Shown here: positions 10,831-22,444 of the stretch, in pieces
Numbering within the stretch: position 1 is the first letter of the stretch
Layout of the letters: each line of letters opens with the position of its first letter
DNA from: Torymus aiolomorphi
Taxonomy: Eukaryota > Arthropoda > Insecta > Hymenoptera > Torymidae
Length of the DNA stretch: 64,000 nucleotides
Direction of reading: 5' to 3'
Assembly (NCBI GenBank): GCA_036365515.1
Contig: CM070874.1
Span: 219,774,942-219,838,941, forward strand
The notes under the pieces: generated by a model
Databases searched by the model: none
What the model was told of the DNA's origin: nothing
The model's input: the letters and a program-made list of their open reading frames with translations, nothing else
Made by a program: the position numbers and the translations under genes

Positions 10831-11728
10831 TTCTGCAGAGCTCGCTCTAAATTAACCTCAATAAAAAATTCTTTTACCTAAACTCTATATCTCCACAATA
10901 TTTCAACATGATTAAACCAATTTTTGTTTTCTCTAGTTATCATGCGACAATGAAAATTATTTTGCAAAATACGAGAATTTTAAATATCAAATATCTCAAA
11001 AAGTAATAGAACGATCTTGATGAAAATTCGCCGATATATTATCAATACCACATACAAAATTGTCTATAAATTTGGAGCTGATTCATTGAACCGTTCTCGA
11101 GAAATTACGATTTGAAAAAAAGGTTAAGAAAATTTTAACCTCAAATATCTATGAAATTTATTGAACCCAAAGAACTTAGCCGAGAACTATCCCAAATATT
11201 CCACTACAAGTAATTTCAAAGCGATTAAGTCAATTTTACTAAAGTAAACGTGCTTCATACTAAACGCATATTTTTCATTTTTTAATTTTTTTCTCAAAAA
11301 CTATAAAAACTATTCGACAGAATGGATTAAAATATTTACAGATTATAGCTATTTATATTCTTCATTATCATGATTTTTTTCAAAAAAATTAACCGTTTAT
11401 TTTGGGAATTATAAGCTTTAAAAAAAAAACATGTTTTTGTTAACAACAAAGGAACCGCAATAGCTAATGTAATTTATTTTTTGGAAAATATAGGTTCTTT
11501 TATTCTCTTTAGAATGCTATCTGTCAAATTCAAATATCTCAATGTTATCATTAAATAAACGCAAAAATGAAGTTTGCGAAAATCGAAAATTCGAAATAAA
11601 ACAAAAATGCATCGGCGAATCAAAAAGAGGATTTCCTTCCCTCATTCACACAAGAAAAACAAAAAAATGAGACCTGTCCGGTTAAAATCGATCGAATAGA
11701 TCCTGAGATAAAACGGTTCACACCTACA

Positions 11729-11759
<31 letters not shown>

Positions 11760-11850
11760 GCGCGCACGCACGTTTCCAAAAATCATGTGATTCGAACTTC
11801 TATCACCTCTATTCGTGTTTCTAGAGCGATTTAACGAAACTTAAAATTTG
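10831..11850 (-). repeat. Dispersed repeat R2, copy 1, with (CA)n at 11731-11765
   Basis: This non-coding AT-rich stretch resembles the reverse complement of 60850-62040. Shared phrases include TCTCGAGAA with AATTACGATTT, TATCTATGAAATTT-like sequence, and a GGTTAAAATCGAT stretch beside a CA microsatellite. No terminal repeats or coding sequence were found. The flanking 11851-12599 is AT-rich and shows nothing I recognise. Confidence 0.6.
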
Positions 11851-12602
11851 ACTATTACAGACCTTTACTTCTATATTACTTCTAGAGGAACTAGAAGGAA
11901 GCAAAAATATAGCTAAAGCAAATGTATGTATGAGTGACACAATTATAAGGACGTGTAATGTTCTCCTTGGTAAATTGCGAAGGGATCGAAAGGATTGTGA
12001 GTATAAGGGTTATTTGTACTCGAAGAACACATAGTGCAGTCAAAATTGACCCAAAAGAATATACCAATTTTACTTTTATAAAAAATATATGGAAGATTTG
12101 AAAATCTGTTGTATTAGTCGGAGAGGCGAATGGCAAGACGTTTGAGGAACGGGAACTTGGGTAACGCAGTAATTTGAAAAACCGCACTCTAACAAGAGGC
12201 AACTTTTTAAAGTGTCCATCGTTTTTGATAGTCATAAGTACTTCCAGCTTACGAAATATTCATGAAATAGCATAAGAGTCATGAGATAAAAGCGTTTTAT
12301 AAACGTTTTGAAGAACCATATACGTTGATAAGGCTTTTAATATCAGCTGAAATGTGTTTCTGTGGAAACTGCATAGCAGAATCATATCTCGCATTATACA
12401 TTGGTTAAAGTTGCTATTAATTAATTATTTAGGTATTAATAATTAAAATGTATATTTAAAACGTAATATTGCTGTAAAACAGTATGCTCAAGAAAGAACT
12501 TAAAAATGAATTATTTTTAGTCAGCATGTATATTAAACGTTTATGCAAACTGAGTAAAACTTAATAATGAGACGATCTAGTGCTAATACTGCGTCTACAT
12601 TA

Positions 12603-12924
12603 GGGAGTTGTTTCAAATTCACCGTGACGTGCTGTACATTGCCCGCCCATCCCGCCCCGTATTCTGCCGTGTCGAGTGCTTTTGGAAAACGAGTGTGCCG
12701 TCAACTAACACTATTACGTCCGTGCTCCAAGTGCTTTTTAAAACATCACATCAAGTTAGACATATGATTCTTATGTTTTAGAAAGCGCTTGGAGCACGGA
12801 TGCAATAGTGTTGGTAGACGGCACACTTATTTTCCAAAAGCACTCGACACGGCCGGCACGGTACGGTACGGAGCGGGCCGGGAGGTACGGTAAGGCACGT
12901 CACGTCGAATTTGTAGCAACTCAC
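12603..12924. mobile_element. Hairpin MITE with TTA target duplication (PIF/Harbinger-like)
   Basis: The element is a long imperfect palindrome. Its left end, GGGAGTTG...CAAATTC, pairs with a right end reading GAATTTG...CAACTCAC. Inner arms also match (TCGAGTGCTTTTGGAAAA; GCTTGGAGCACGGA). The 3-bp sequence TTA flanks both ends (12600-12602, 12925-12927). A 3-bp TWA duplication and G-rich ends fit PIF/Harbinger, although the assignment rests only on those. It is GC-rich relative to its surroundings and non-coding. Confidence 0.7.
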
Positions 12925-13289
12925 TTAGGAGCCACTTTTGTATAGCAACGTCGAACGCCAGCAACACTTGCCGCTGTGTTCAGATCAGCTGCGCACATTC
13001 TAGTCACAGAAGCTGTACTGGTCCGTGAGGACCCCGCGCAACAGCTAAGATTTGGCATTTCGAACATCAGCGTGATAATCACGATTTCTGCTGCTAAACC
13101 CCTAACCGGTTGTTCTCTGAATCTAAGCGCTGCATGTAAGGTCACGGAGCTTATGACAGCATTAACAGAAAGCACTACTGTATTACTACACTGGAATAGC
13201 AGCTGTCTTGCCTTCATATACCAGCTACCCAAAATCAGAAAATTGTTATACCAAAGGATAGTGCAACAATAACTTGGCATTGGCAAATA

Positions 13290-13860
13290 CCCTGGTGGAA
13301 ATCATAAACATTTTATAACTAATAACTGACCATTTATATTAGAAACTTGCTATAAAATGGGAATTTATCTTGTCCTGTTTCTAGGTGAAATGTGTTATCC
13401 CCTATTATATGGCCATTTAATGGATTGATAAATAGAATGAGTTATTCGAAAACAAGCACAAGCTTGTTCTTGAGTATTTTAAAGGTATTATTACTGATCA
13501 GTTTCTTTAGTCTGGGAATGGCTAGTAGAAGGCTTGCTGTTATGACAAGGAGTGAGAGAGACAGAATCAGACGGATAAATAAAAGTTTTGCTGAATTATT
13601 AATAGAATGAGTATACAACAAATGATTTATTAGTTAATCATATTTACTTATATTTTGGTAAGCCATCCAATGCTTTAATGCTCTTTCATATACGATAGAA
13701 GTAGCAAGAAAATCAAATACGAATATTTTGTTGTGACGTCAATCCAATAAAAAGGCAAATAATGGTGGAAAAATCGTTTCATCATAGCCATTATTTATCC
13801 AGTTTTTCTAGCTATTTTCTAACTTCTTGGCCATTTCATATAGATGAATTTCCACCAGGG
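13290..13860. mobile_element. TA-flanked MITE with CCCTGGTGGAAAT ends
   Basis: The ends are perfect inverted repeats, CCCTGGTGGAAAT and ATTTCCACCAGGG, directly flanked by TA (13288-13289 and 13861-13862). This fits a Tc1/mariner-type non-autonomous element of 571 bp. An open frame inside (13392-13610) shows no transposase motif. The neighbouring 12925-13287 and 13863-14399 contain no gene I can support. Confidence 0.7.
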
Positions 13861-15029
13861 TAAGGTAAAGTTTGAATAAAGTTTGCATTTCGCTCAACCT
13901 ATAATAAAACTGGTCAAGGAGACTTGCCGTTACTTAAAAGTGTACGCCATAATCTACGACCAAAATGTATCTGTATTTTTCTGAAATTTTTACTTTAATA
14001 GTTGTAAAGTTCACCCATCCTTATGAATAGCTAATAAGTTTTTCGTGATTCTATTGAAAAATAACAGATGAGATTTCAGGTTACCTCTCAGGTGAGATCT
14101 TAAACCTTGTCCTAAAATATCACTCGAGATTCTGCTTCAGGTAGTGGGAAAAACTTACGTGAATCACCTAACACCTCACTTGAAATGTTTTAGTAGGGGC
14201 ATATAAAAAGTGTAATCTTCAATTGGATATTCATAAGATTGAATGAATTTCAGCATGATTCTAGTAAATGTGTGAGAAAAATTTAGGTAAACTATGTCTG
14301 TAGATGATGGCGTACATTTTATAATTACGAAATGTTGTTGACCAGCTGTATGAAAATTGTTTGCACCACGGGTGAAGAATTTACCCCTTAAATATAAAGA
14401 TGTTTTTAATGTGTTTAATGTTCTGAACGTTAATCGTGAACGAAATATCGAAAACTTCAAAATTCGTCTTTTTTATATTATCTCTCAGAGATATACATAA
14501 AACATGTAAAAACTGCAAAATAAGTTATTCCCAAAGTGATTATCCCCCCAAATCATCTTTAAAACCACCTCGACTAGACAATACATGACAAAAAAAATTT
14601 ATACCATCAGAGTTTTTGAAATTCAGACAAATTTTATGACTGATATTTCGTCCATATGTTGACATAGCCTTGTAAAAAAAATTGGCGATATGAAATTAGT
14701 TCCGGAGCATTTCCATTCGGGGGTGTAAAGGGGCTAAAATAGCGAAAAATACACGAAAATATCGATAAAAAAATCACCACTCTAGAGTTTATAAGTTTCA
14801 GACAAATTTTATCGCTGATATTTCTTCCAGATGTTGCCATAGCCTTGTAAAAAAATTGGCGATATGAAAATCGAACCGGAGCCTCTCCGTTCGGGAATGT
14901 AAAGAGGCTGAAATAGCAGAGTATTACCGTTCGGGGTGTAAAAGGGCTAAAATAGCGAAAAGAACGCGAAAAATATCGATAAAAAACACCATTCCTGAGT
15001 TTATGAGTTTCAGACAAATTTTTATATTT

Positions 15030-16370
15030 TTTTCGGCCCGATCGGATATTATTAAGTCGGTTAAAAAAATAAAGAAAAATATGGAAAAATCGAAATTAAT
15101 TTTATTTTGCTCTGGGTTTGGATATCGGTCGCAAGTAGGCCCATGTTCTGAAAGGTCTTGAAATTTCCTATATACCAATATTTTTGTCGGCCCGATCGGA
15201 TATTATTAAGTCGGTTAAACAAAATAAAGAAAAATATGTAAAAATCGAATTTTTTTTTCGTCGCCGGGTTTGGGTATCGGTCGGAAGTAGGCCAATTTTC
15301 TGAGAAAGGTCTTAAAATTTCCTATCTACCCATATTTTTTTGAGTCCAATCGGATATTATTAAATCGGTTTAAAAAAAAAATGAAGAATATGGAAAAATC
15401 GAAAATAATTTTTTTTGGCTCTGGGGGGGGGGGGGTGGATATCGGTCGGAAGTAGGGCCCTTTTCTGAGAGGCCTTGAAATTTCCTATCTACCCATATTT
15501 TTGTCGGCCCGATCGGATATTATTAGTCGGTCAAGAAAAATAAAGAAAAATATGGAAAAATCGAATTTTTTTTTTTCGTCGCCGGGTTTGGGTATTGATC
15601 GGAAGTAGGCAAATTTTCTGTGAAAGGTCTTAAAATTTCCTATCTACCCATTTTTTTTTGGGCCCGATTGGATATTATTAAGTCGGTTAAAAATAAAATA
15701 AAGAAGAATATGGAAAAATCGAAATTAATTTTTTTTTTGCTCTGGGGGGGGGGCTCTGGGGGCGTCTGGATATCGGTCGGAAGCAGGCCCATTTTCTGAA
15801 AGGCCTTGAAATTTCCTATCTACCCGTATTTTTGTCGGCCCGATTGGATATTATTGGTTGGTCAAAAAAAATAAAGAAAAATATGGAAAAATCGAATTTT
15901 TTTTTTCGTCGCCGGGTTTGGGTATTGATCGGACGTAGGCAAATTTTCTGTGAAAGGTCTTAAAATTTCCTATCTACCCATATTTTTTTGGGCTCGATTG
16001 GATATTATTAAGTCTGTTAAAAAGAAAATAAAGAAGAATATGGAAAAATCGAAATTAATTTTTTTTTTGCTCTGGGGGGGGTTTGGATATCAGTCGGAAG
16101 CAGGCCCATTTTCTGAAAGGCCTTGAAATTTCCTATCTACCCGTATTTTTTCGGCCCGATTGGATATTATTGGTCGGTTCAAAAAAATACAGAAAAATAT
16201 GGAAAAATCGAAAATAATTTTTTTTTTTGCTCTGAGTTTGGATATCGGTTGGAAGTAGGCCCATTTTCTGAATGGTCTTGAAATTTCCTATCTACCCATA
16301 TTTTTTTCGACCCAATCGGATATTATTAAGTCGGTTAAAGAAAAATAAAGAAAATTTCCTACAATACACA
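15030..16370. repeat. ~160-bp tandem satellite with alternating A/B units
   Basis: The phrase GGATATTATT recurs about nine times at roughly 155-165 bp spacing. Units alternate between type A (containing GCTCTGGG...GGATATCGG and AGGCCC) and type B (CGTCGCCGGGTTTGGGTAT and TAGGC-AATTTTCTG). The order is A-B-A-B-A-B-A-A. The homogeneous alternation means the array grew as dimers of about 320 bp. G-tracts in A units vary in length. Confidence 0.8.
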
Positions 16371-17102
16371 AGCAAAAGTTTAAAAGTTATTTCTATGTAC
16401 TGGAACATGTTACTGGAATTGGATTTTATAAATATTTGCTTGACTTAGATAGTTAAATATCTGAGACCATAAGATATGTTACACTAGGGTAAAAGTTTTA
16501 GAGAATTGCTCATATGAAGAAAAAAAGTAAAATAAAGTTTAATTTTTAATGATAAAATAGAATAGAATGACATTACAAAGTTCTTTGTGAAAGTATTCTG
16601 CTAAAGCAGTTAGCAGCGGTTTTTTACAAGGCTGTGGCAACATCTGGAAAAAATATCAACGATAAAATTTGTCTGAAACTAATAAACTCCCGAGTAGTCA
16701 TTTTTTTATCGATATTTGGCGTCTATTTTTCGATATTTTAGCCCATTTACACCCCCGAACGGAGAGGCTCCGGTAAGATTTTCATATCGTCAATTTTTTT
16801 ACAAGGCTATGACAAACTCTGGAAGAAAAATCAGCCATAGAGTTTGTCTGAAACTGATAAACTCCCGAGTGGTGATTTTTTCTCGATTTTTTTCGTGTAT
16901 TTTTCGCTATTTGCTCCTTTACACACCTGAACGGAAAGACTCCCGTTCGAATTTCAAACCGCCAATTTTTTTGCAAGGCTATGGCAACATCTGGAAGAAA
17001 TATCAGCCATAAAACTGGTCTGATACTAATAAACTCCCGAGTGCTGATTTTTTTATCGATATTTTCCTGTTAAATTGTTAATAGCAGCAAGTGGTAGATT
17101 TT

Positions 17103-17352
17103 TCTTCTAATTTTTGACGTGTCTGCAGCTTATGGCCAATCTTCTACCAAGGTCAAAAGTTATTTTTTCTCAATAAATTTTACTACAATTATTTATTCCT
17201 GAAGATGGACATAACCAAAATATCCGAAACGTTGAATAATAAAAGATCAAATTAATAAAAAGGTGTTTGTTATCAAAATTTATTGAGAAAAAATACCTAT
17301 TGACCTTGGTAGGAGATTGGCCATAAGCTGCAGACACGTAAAAAATTAGAAG
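17103..17352. mobile_element. 250-bp MITE with ~75-bp inverted ends
   Basis: The left end begins TCTTCTAATTTTTGACGTG and continues through GTCTGCAGCTTATGGCCAAT. The right end is its near-perfect reverse complement, finishing ATTAGAAGA. The element lies inside the right arm of the 14400-17700 repeat, because ATATTTTCCTGT occurs on both sides (17057-17069 region and about 17353). The centre contains CTGAAGA...CGAAAC spacing reminiscent of a hammerhead core (17199-17229). Confidence 0.65.
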
Positions 17353-17700
17353 ATATTTTCCTGTATTTTTCCCTAATTTAGCCCCTTTACAGCTCCGAAC
17401 GGAAAGGCACCAAATCGATTTTCATATCGCCAATTCCTTTACAAGGCTATGATAACATCTGGACGAAATATCAGCCATAAAATTTATCTGAATTTCAAAA
17501 ACTCTGATGGTATAAATTTTTGTTGTCATGTAATGTCTAGTTGGGGTGGTTTTAGGGATGATTTGGGGGGATAATCCCTTTGGAAATAACTTATTTTGCA
17601 GTTTGTACATGTTGTATGCATATCTCTAAGAGATAATATTAAAAAAATTGAATTTGGAAATTTTCGATATTTCGTTCGCGATTAAAGTTCAGAATTTCAA

Positions 17701-18083
17701 ATATATTTTTTATTATTATTTACATTAGATTATAGCGATAAGAATATCACATACTATTATAGAATACACCTTATTAAAGTCGAGAACTTGAGCTTCTATT
17801 TTGTAACGTGTGAGAGGGTCTTTATCGTGTCCTTATTGAACTGATGTCCACTAGGTGCAAGTGAGGTAGTGAATAATACAATTACTACTGAAATGAACGT
17901 GAGTTTATCCATTACGTGCGAGAGAGAGGGAGAGAGAGGGAGGGAGTGAGAGGAAGAGGGAGTGAGTGAGAGAGAGGGGGGGAGAGAGAGACAGAGATAG
18001 AGGTATTCCTGAATATCGCGACGCGGGCGTAAGTTCCTTCTGGTCCGACGTGGGGCTGCGGGCTGGCGTGGAAACGACTTCGG
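17701..18083. other. No gene; purine-rich low-complexity tract
   Basis: AT-rich sequence to about 17915 is followed by a degenerate (GA)n/(GGGA)n tract (about 17918-18000) up to the left LTR of the Gypsy element. No coding feature is supported. Confidence 0.6.
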
Positions 18084-18333
18084 TGTGGGAATATGAGCTC
18101 CACGTCTCCTCTGGTTCCAGGAATGGAAGAAGTAGGAGAGAGAAAAGAATGAGTCGAGAAGTAACGATAACGAGGTTTATTGCACAGGAGGTGTACAGCG
18201 GACGTACGTCCGCACGCTCGTGAACTCAAGCAACGACTGCCGCTCGCAGGCGGCTGCTCTCTCTTCGCGACATGGCCGACGCTTCCCCCACTCTCACAGT
18301 TAGAGTGAGAGGGAAGATCGCAGTCCCTACACA
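18084..18333 (-). repeat. 3' LTR of the CsRn1-type element
   Basis: This 250-bp LTR runs from TGTGGGAATATGAG to CCCTACACA in plus coordinates. It is about 90 percent or more identical by eye to 23814-24054. It carries a perfect CGGACGTACGTCCG palindrome near 18200. Confidence 0.88.
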
Positions 18334-18345
18334 CTCCCCCCCTAG
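18334..18345 (-). other. Polypurine tract of the CsRn1-type element
   Basis: The minus strand reads TAGGGGGGGAG immediately before the 3' LTR start TGTGTAGGG. This is the expected site and composition for plus-strand priming. Confidence 0.75.
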
Positions 18346-18426
18346 TGCTAGCGATGTATAAAAATATAAATACAGGCAAAGAAATTATGTGCTCGGTAGC
18401 ACTTACAAATCTTATAGTTAAGATCA

Positions 18427-19422
18427 CTAAGCTTTGGTACCAGGAGCAAAGGTTGTCTTCTTTTTGGAGTATGTCTTTAATACTGGACGATCGATAGTGG
18501 TAGGCTGATTGCCTTTACTATCACCACTAGCAGGTACATCAGGGAGATTATCACATAGCATATAGGCCGGTTTAAGTAACTCTATGGACACGCTGCGTGT
18601 CGCACCGTTTACATCAATGTCAAAAACGCGGTCGGATTGGCGCTTGACTATCTTATATAGGCCAGAATAAGGCCTCTCTAATGACTTCCTGGCCATGTTA
18701 CGTATGAATACATGAGAGCAAGAGTATAAATCTTTAAAACAAAATGCGCGTTTTTTGTAATGGCGATTGACAGGGACTGGACGGACTTGGCGCATGAACT
18801 CGTGAAATTCTTCAATGAAAAAATTTGGGTCGGGAGTTAAGTCCTCAGGGAGGAAAAACTCGCCTGGAAGACGCAAGGTCGTACCGAACATAAATTCTGC
18901 AGGAGACGCATTCGTGTCCTGACGAAGGTGACAGCGTAAACCTAATAGTACTGTACTTAAGGTACGGGTTCAGTCCTTGTCCACATGATACATAATCGCT
19001 GACTTAAAACTACGATGCCAACGCTCGATTAAGCCGTTGGCCGGAGGGTGATATGCGGTGGTGCGAATGTGCTCGCAAACTATTAGGGCCAGAAGAGCCG
19101 TAAATAGACGCGATTCGAATTGCGAACTTTGATCAGACGTAATGACCTTGGAAGCACCATATCGCGAGATCCAGGTATCATAGAATGCCCTGGTAACCGT
19201 CTGCGCGGTCATGTCACGCAGCGGAACAGCCTCCACCCAACACGAGAAGCGGTCAATCATGGTGAGAATGTACTCAAAACCACTGATTTTGGGGAGAGGA
19301 CCAACTAATTGTAAGTGAACGTGCACATGGTCAAATCTGCCGTCAGGTGCGACGAATTTATAAGGTATAAGTTTCACATGGTGAGATACTTTTGACTGTT
19401 GACAGTCTAGACAATTTTGCAA
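18427..19422 (-). pseudogene. Integrase part of CsRn1-type pol (frameshifted, one stop)
   Basis: This continues pol after a frameshift near 19407-19422. The zinc-binding half ends CLDCQQSKV, following HKPAHPG at the end of the preceding ORF. The DDE core shows MIDRFS, a TSDQ motif and NGLIERWHRS. A single stop at about 18970 interrupts the frame, and translation continues in the same frame at 18891-18427 through a basic C-terminal domain to the end. Integrase would insert the cDNA. Two lesions mean this copy cannot make it. Confidence 0.87.
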
Positions 19423-21494
19423 AGGCGAGGTATATCACGGTGCATATTGGGCCACACATAACGCTGCCGTATGAGCCGATCGGTGACTTTGGGGCCTGGG
19501 TGAGCAGGCTTGTGAAACATGTCAAACACCGTCTCACGAAGGGACTCAGGGATGTACGGACGAATGGCTTCACCAGTAATCTCGCAAAAGATAGTAGTGT
19601 GGGCAGGGCCCCATTGAATACGCTTTAGAGAGAGCGGGTATTCCAACGATTCGCGAATGGCCCTAAGCTGCTCATCGGCTTCTTGTTTTTCAGCAAGCTC
19701 GTTGAGGTTAATCTCAACGGGGAGTCGGATGGACTCTACCCGAGACAGTGAGTCGGCAACTGTATTTTCAGTGCCTTTGATGTACTCAATTTGGGTAGTG
19801 TATTGTGCGATAAGGAATAGCTGGCGCGTTTGGCGCGGTGAAGCCTTATCGGATTTTTGCACAAACGCGTAAACAAGAGGTTTGTGATCAGTTAGGATCT
19901 TGAAGTCCCTGCCTTCAACAAGAAATGAAAAGTATTTTACAGCTTCATATATGGCTGTGAGCTCGCGGTCATAAGCGCTGTATTTTTGTTGGGCAGGAGA
20001 AAACTTCTTTGAGAAGAACGCAAGGGGTTCCCAAATTCCAGTGAGGGAAAGCTGTTCAAGGGCAGCATCCATACCAGAATCGGAAGCATCAGAGACGATG
20101 CGTATTTTCGCGCCAACGCGGGGGTGTATGAGCAGAGCCGCTGCAACTAATTCCTCTTTCACACGAGTGAAGGCTGCCTCTGCCTCTGGCGTCCAAGGGA
20201 CTGGACGTTTCTCGTTTTTACGCGAATCAGTGAAGAGAGCGTTGAAAGGAGTCTGAGTGGTTGCAGCGCGAGGCATATAACGGCGGTAAAAATTTACGGT
20301 ACCGATAAACCTACGAAGCTCTGCTATCGTCTGAGGCTTTGGGAAATTCAAAATGGCCTCAACTCTGCTTGGAATGAGGCGAATGCCTTCACTATTCACA
20401 AGGTAGCCTAAGAATTTCAACTCCTCAGCAGTAAAAGTACAGTTGTCAATGTTTAGGCGAAGATAAAACTTTTTAGGCCTTTCAAGGACTATTCGAAGAT
20501 GAGCATGGTGCTCTTCTAACGAGGATGAAGCGGCCAAAATATCGTCTATGTACAGGTACACAAAATCGAGATCACCTAACGCGCTGTTTATATAACGATG
20601 AAAGGTCTGACTCGCATTGCGAAGACCAAATGTCATGTACATAAATTCAAAAAGGCCAAATAGCGTAATTATTGCCGTTTTGGGGATGTCTTCAGGAGCA
20701 ACTGGGATCTGGTTGAACGCCTTATGAAGATCCAGCGCTGAGAAGACTTTTTTACAGTGAAGATTATTCGTGCAGTCATGAATGTGAGCAGTCGGATATT
20801 TATCCGGGACTGTCGCAGCATTCAAACGCCTATAATCATCACCCGGTCTCCAGGAATTATCCTTTTTTAACTCCATATGGAGTAGGCTCGCCCACGGACT
20901 GCTGGAGGGGCGACATATGCCCGCCTCCACCCAAGCGTTAAATTCAGCTTTTGCTGCTATAAGCTTGTCAGGAGCGAGTCTGTGAGGGCGTTCAGAAACA
21001 GGAGGGCCTGAAGTCACAATATGGTGGAACACGCTATTGCTATCAGCAACAGTGGGTTTCGAAACACCCGTGATCTCAGGAAATTCCGCAAGCAGTTCTG
21101 CACATTTGGAGCCAGGACTTACTGTGAAAACAGAGTCGACTGAAACTTCTTTTGTGATGGCAAGAGAGTAAATAGATGTGAGCGGGTCGACGAGGCGACT
21201 TCTTTTGAGATCAACTAAAAGACCATAATGCGATAAGAGATCAGCACCTATGATCGGATGAGATACGTCTGCTATGCAGAAATTCCAATGAATGGGACGC
21301 TTAAGACCTAAATTGAGAATAAGCAAGGATTCGCCATGCGTGTTAATGACAGAATTATTCGCGCCAAAAAGTTTATACCTACTAGATTTGCCGTGAATTT
21401 TTGGATTCGACGGGATGAGAGAAATATCCGCGCTAGTGTCAATCAAAAACATTCTGCCAGATATGCGATCGCTTACATGGAGACGTTTAGACAT
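19407..21494 (-). CDS. Gypsy pol: protease, reverse transcriptase, RNase H, integrase start
   Basis: This is a 695-codon open frame. Residues about 15-30 contain the protease site FLIDTSADISLIP (DTSA in place of the commoner DTGA). RT follows from about residue 190: DDYRRLNAATVPDKYP, FSALDLHKAFNQIP, FGLRNA and the YIDDIL catalytic box. RNase H shows IVSDASDSG, YDRELTAIYEAV and LTDHKPL. The frame ends in the H2C2 zinc region of integrase (HKPAHPG) and is cut by a frameshift. It starts about 40 bp after the gag stop, so expression would need a Gag-Pol fusion or reinitiation. The protease-to-RNase H part looks undamaged. Confidence 0.9.
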   Translation of the reverse strand: MSKRLHVSDRISGRMFLIDTSADISLIPSNPKIHGKSSRYKLFGANNSVINTHGESLLILNLGLKRPIHWNFCIADVSHPIIGADLLSHYGLLVDLKRSRLVDPLTSIYSLAITKEVSVDSVFTVSPGSKCAELLAEFPEITGVSKPTVADSNSVFHHIVTSGPPVSERPHRLAPDKLIAAKAEFNAWVEAGICRPSSSPWASLLHMELKKDNSWRPGDDYRRLNAATVPDKYPTAHIHDCTNNLHCKKVFSALDLHKAFNQIPVAPEDIPKTAIITLFGLFEFMYMTFGLRNASQTFHRYINSALGDLDFVYLYIDDILAASSSLEEHHAHLRIVLERPKKFYLRLNIDNCTFTAEELKFLGYLVNSEGIRLIPSRVEAILNFPKPQTIAELRRFIGTVNFYRRYMPRAATTQTPFNALFTDSRKNEKRPVPWTPEAEAAFTRVKEELVAAALLIHPRVGAKIRIVSDASDSGMDAALEQLSLTGIWEPLAFFSKKFSPAQQKYSAYDRELTAIYEAVKYFSFLVEGRDFKILTDHKPLVYAFVQKSDKASPRQTRQLFLIAQYTTQIEYIKGTENTVADSLSRVESIRLPVEINLNELAEKQEADEQLRAIRESLEYPLSLKRIQWGPAHTTIFCEITGEAIRPYIPESLRETVFDMFHKPAHPGPKVTDRLIRQRYVWPNMHRDIPRLCKIV

Positions 21495-21535
21495 TGGATT
21501 ACCCTCTGCTGCCGTCTCAGAAACAGAAGGCGGAG

Positions 21536-22444
21536 CTAGTTTTTTTGAGGGTTTTGTTTAATCCATTCGCTGTATTTAAAGCACCACTCTCTGCAAGAGA
21601 GAGGGTTGTCCGCATATTTGCGGTGGGCTAGACATAGGCCCGAAGAATCGCGACTAGAAGAGCGACTGCGTCGAGATTTTCCTTTTGACTGGGGCGCAGA
21701 TGAGTCACCTGATGAGCCCTCAAGCGCCTTTAATCTCTTATCAAACGAATCGAATTTACGCTCAAGGCGCTTAAAAGCAGCCCCGAGATTGAAGGAGTTG
21801 GATTGGTTTGCGGAAACTACGTGAGCTTGCGGACTGGAAGCACTACCGATCTGTATTTGACTCGAATTAACAGCTTCTACGATTTTATCAGCCATCTGAG
21901 CAAGCTTATGAAGATCCGTTACTTCCGAAATCGCGAGGGAAGCTTTGCAATGCGATGGTAACTGATCTAAGAAGACAGAGCGAATAACGTCATTGCTCGC
22001 ACCTGTATCGGGGCCTCGCACACGGTTCAATATGAGAGACGGCTTACCGATTGTCGAGACCTGACCTTTGATGAGCTGACGCAGACGCGTCTCAGCAGAG
22101 GCACCGAACGTATCGATCTGGCGGTTTTTAATTTGTTCAAAAACGTCCGCCGGATGAGGGTCAGCGGTGACAATGTCTTTGATAGCTTCGAACGCTTCCA
22201 TATCTAGCTTCTCGGAAATGAAATCCGCTTTGGTCGCGCCCGACGTAATGCCTGCGTTCCTGAGGGTGATCTGTGCTTGCGCGAACCATACCGACGGATT
22301 ATCGCGGGAAAAGGAGGCAATTTTCGGTTGCCGGTAGATCGCATTTACCGCTCGCGGAGCATGGTTGGCTCCTGAATCGTCCTGAAGCTCCAGGAGCTGT
22401 TGCACCTGTTGCTGCAGAACCTGTATTGCCTCGTCGTTGGCCAT
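21536..22444 (-). CDS. Gypsy gag of CsRn1 type
   Basis: This is an intact 302-codon frame starting MANDEAIQVLQQQ, with a Gln-rich, probably coiled N-terminus. The capsid-like region contains FSRDNPSVWFAQAQ and a helical LRQLIKGQ stretch. A Lys/Arg/Ser-rich linker precedes a C-terminal box spaced CLAHRKYADNPLSCREWC, i.e. C-x2-H...C-x3-C. This replaces the usual CCHC knuckle and is known for CsRn1/Kabuki-like Gag. The protein would form the particle that packages element RNA. The start is the first Met of the frame, preceded by a long leader. Confidence 0.88.
   Translation of the reverse strand: MANDEAIQVLQQQVQQLLELQDDSGANHAPRAVNAIYRQPKIASFSRDNPSVWFAQAQITLRNAGITSGATKADFISEKLDMEAFEAIKDIVTADPHPADVFEQIKNRQIDTFGASAETRLRQLIKGQVSTIGKPSLILNRVRGPDTGASNDVIRSVFLDQLPSHCKASLAISEVTDLHKLAQMADKIVEAVNSSQIQIGSASSPQAHVVSANQSNSFNLGAAFKRLERKFDSFDKRLKALEGSSGDSSAPQSKGKSRRSRSSSRDSSGLCLAHRKYADNPLSCREWCFKYSEWIKQNPQKN

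Larger units (their letters stand above)
14400..17700. repeat. 3.3-kb inverted-repeat element with satellite core
   Basis: The left arm (about 14400-14690) is the reverse complement of the right arm (about 17400-17700), sharing for example the GCAAAATAAGTTATTCCC and TATCTCT...AGAGATA landmarks. Inside each arm are further units of about 180 bp carrying CCTTGTAAAAAAATTGGCGA and GTTCGGG phrases. Two lie on the left (about 14620-14990), and several lie on the right in opposite orientation (about 16610-17060 and 17345-17530). A tandem satellite occupies 15030-16370. No protein is encoded; open frames are repeat translations. Class is unknown. Confidence 0.7.

Noticed and set aside
12921..13286. 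Frames of about 100-120 codons on both strands
   Set aside because: Mutually overlapping on opposite strands, with no motif. Repeat-like context between two MITEs.
17912..18427. 171-codon minus-strand frame next to the Gypsy LTR
   Set aside because: Consists of low-complexity purine tract and LTR sequence; the Ser/Pro/Leu-rich tail is a microsatellite translation.
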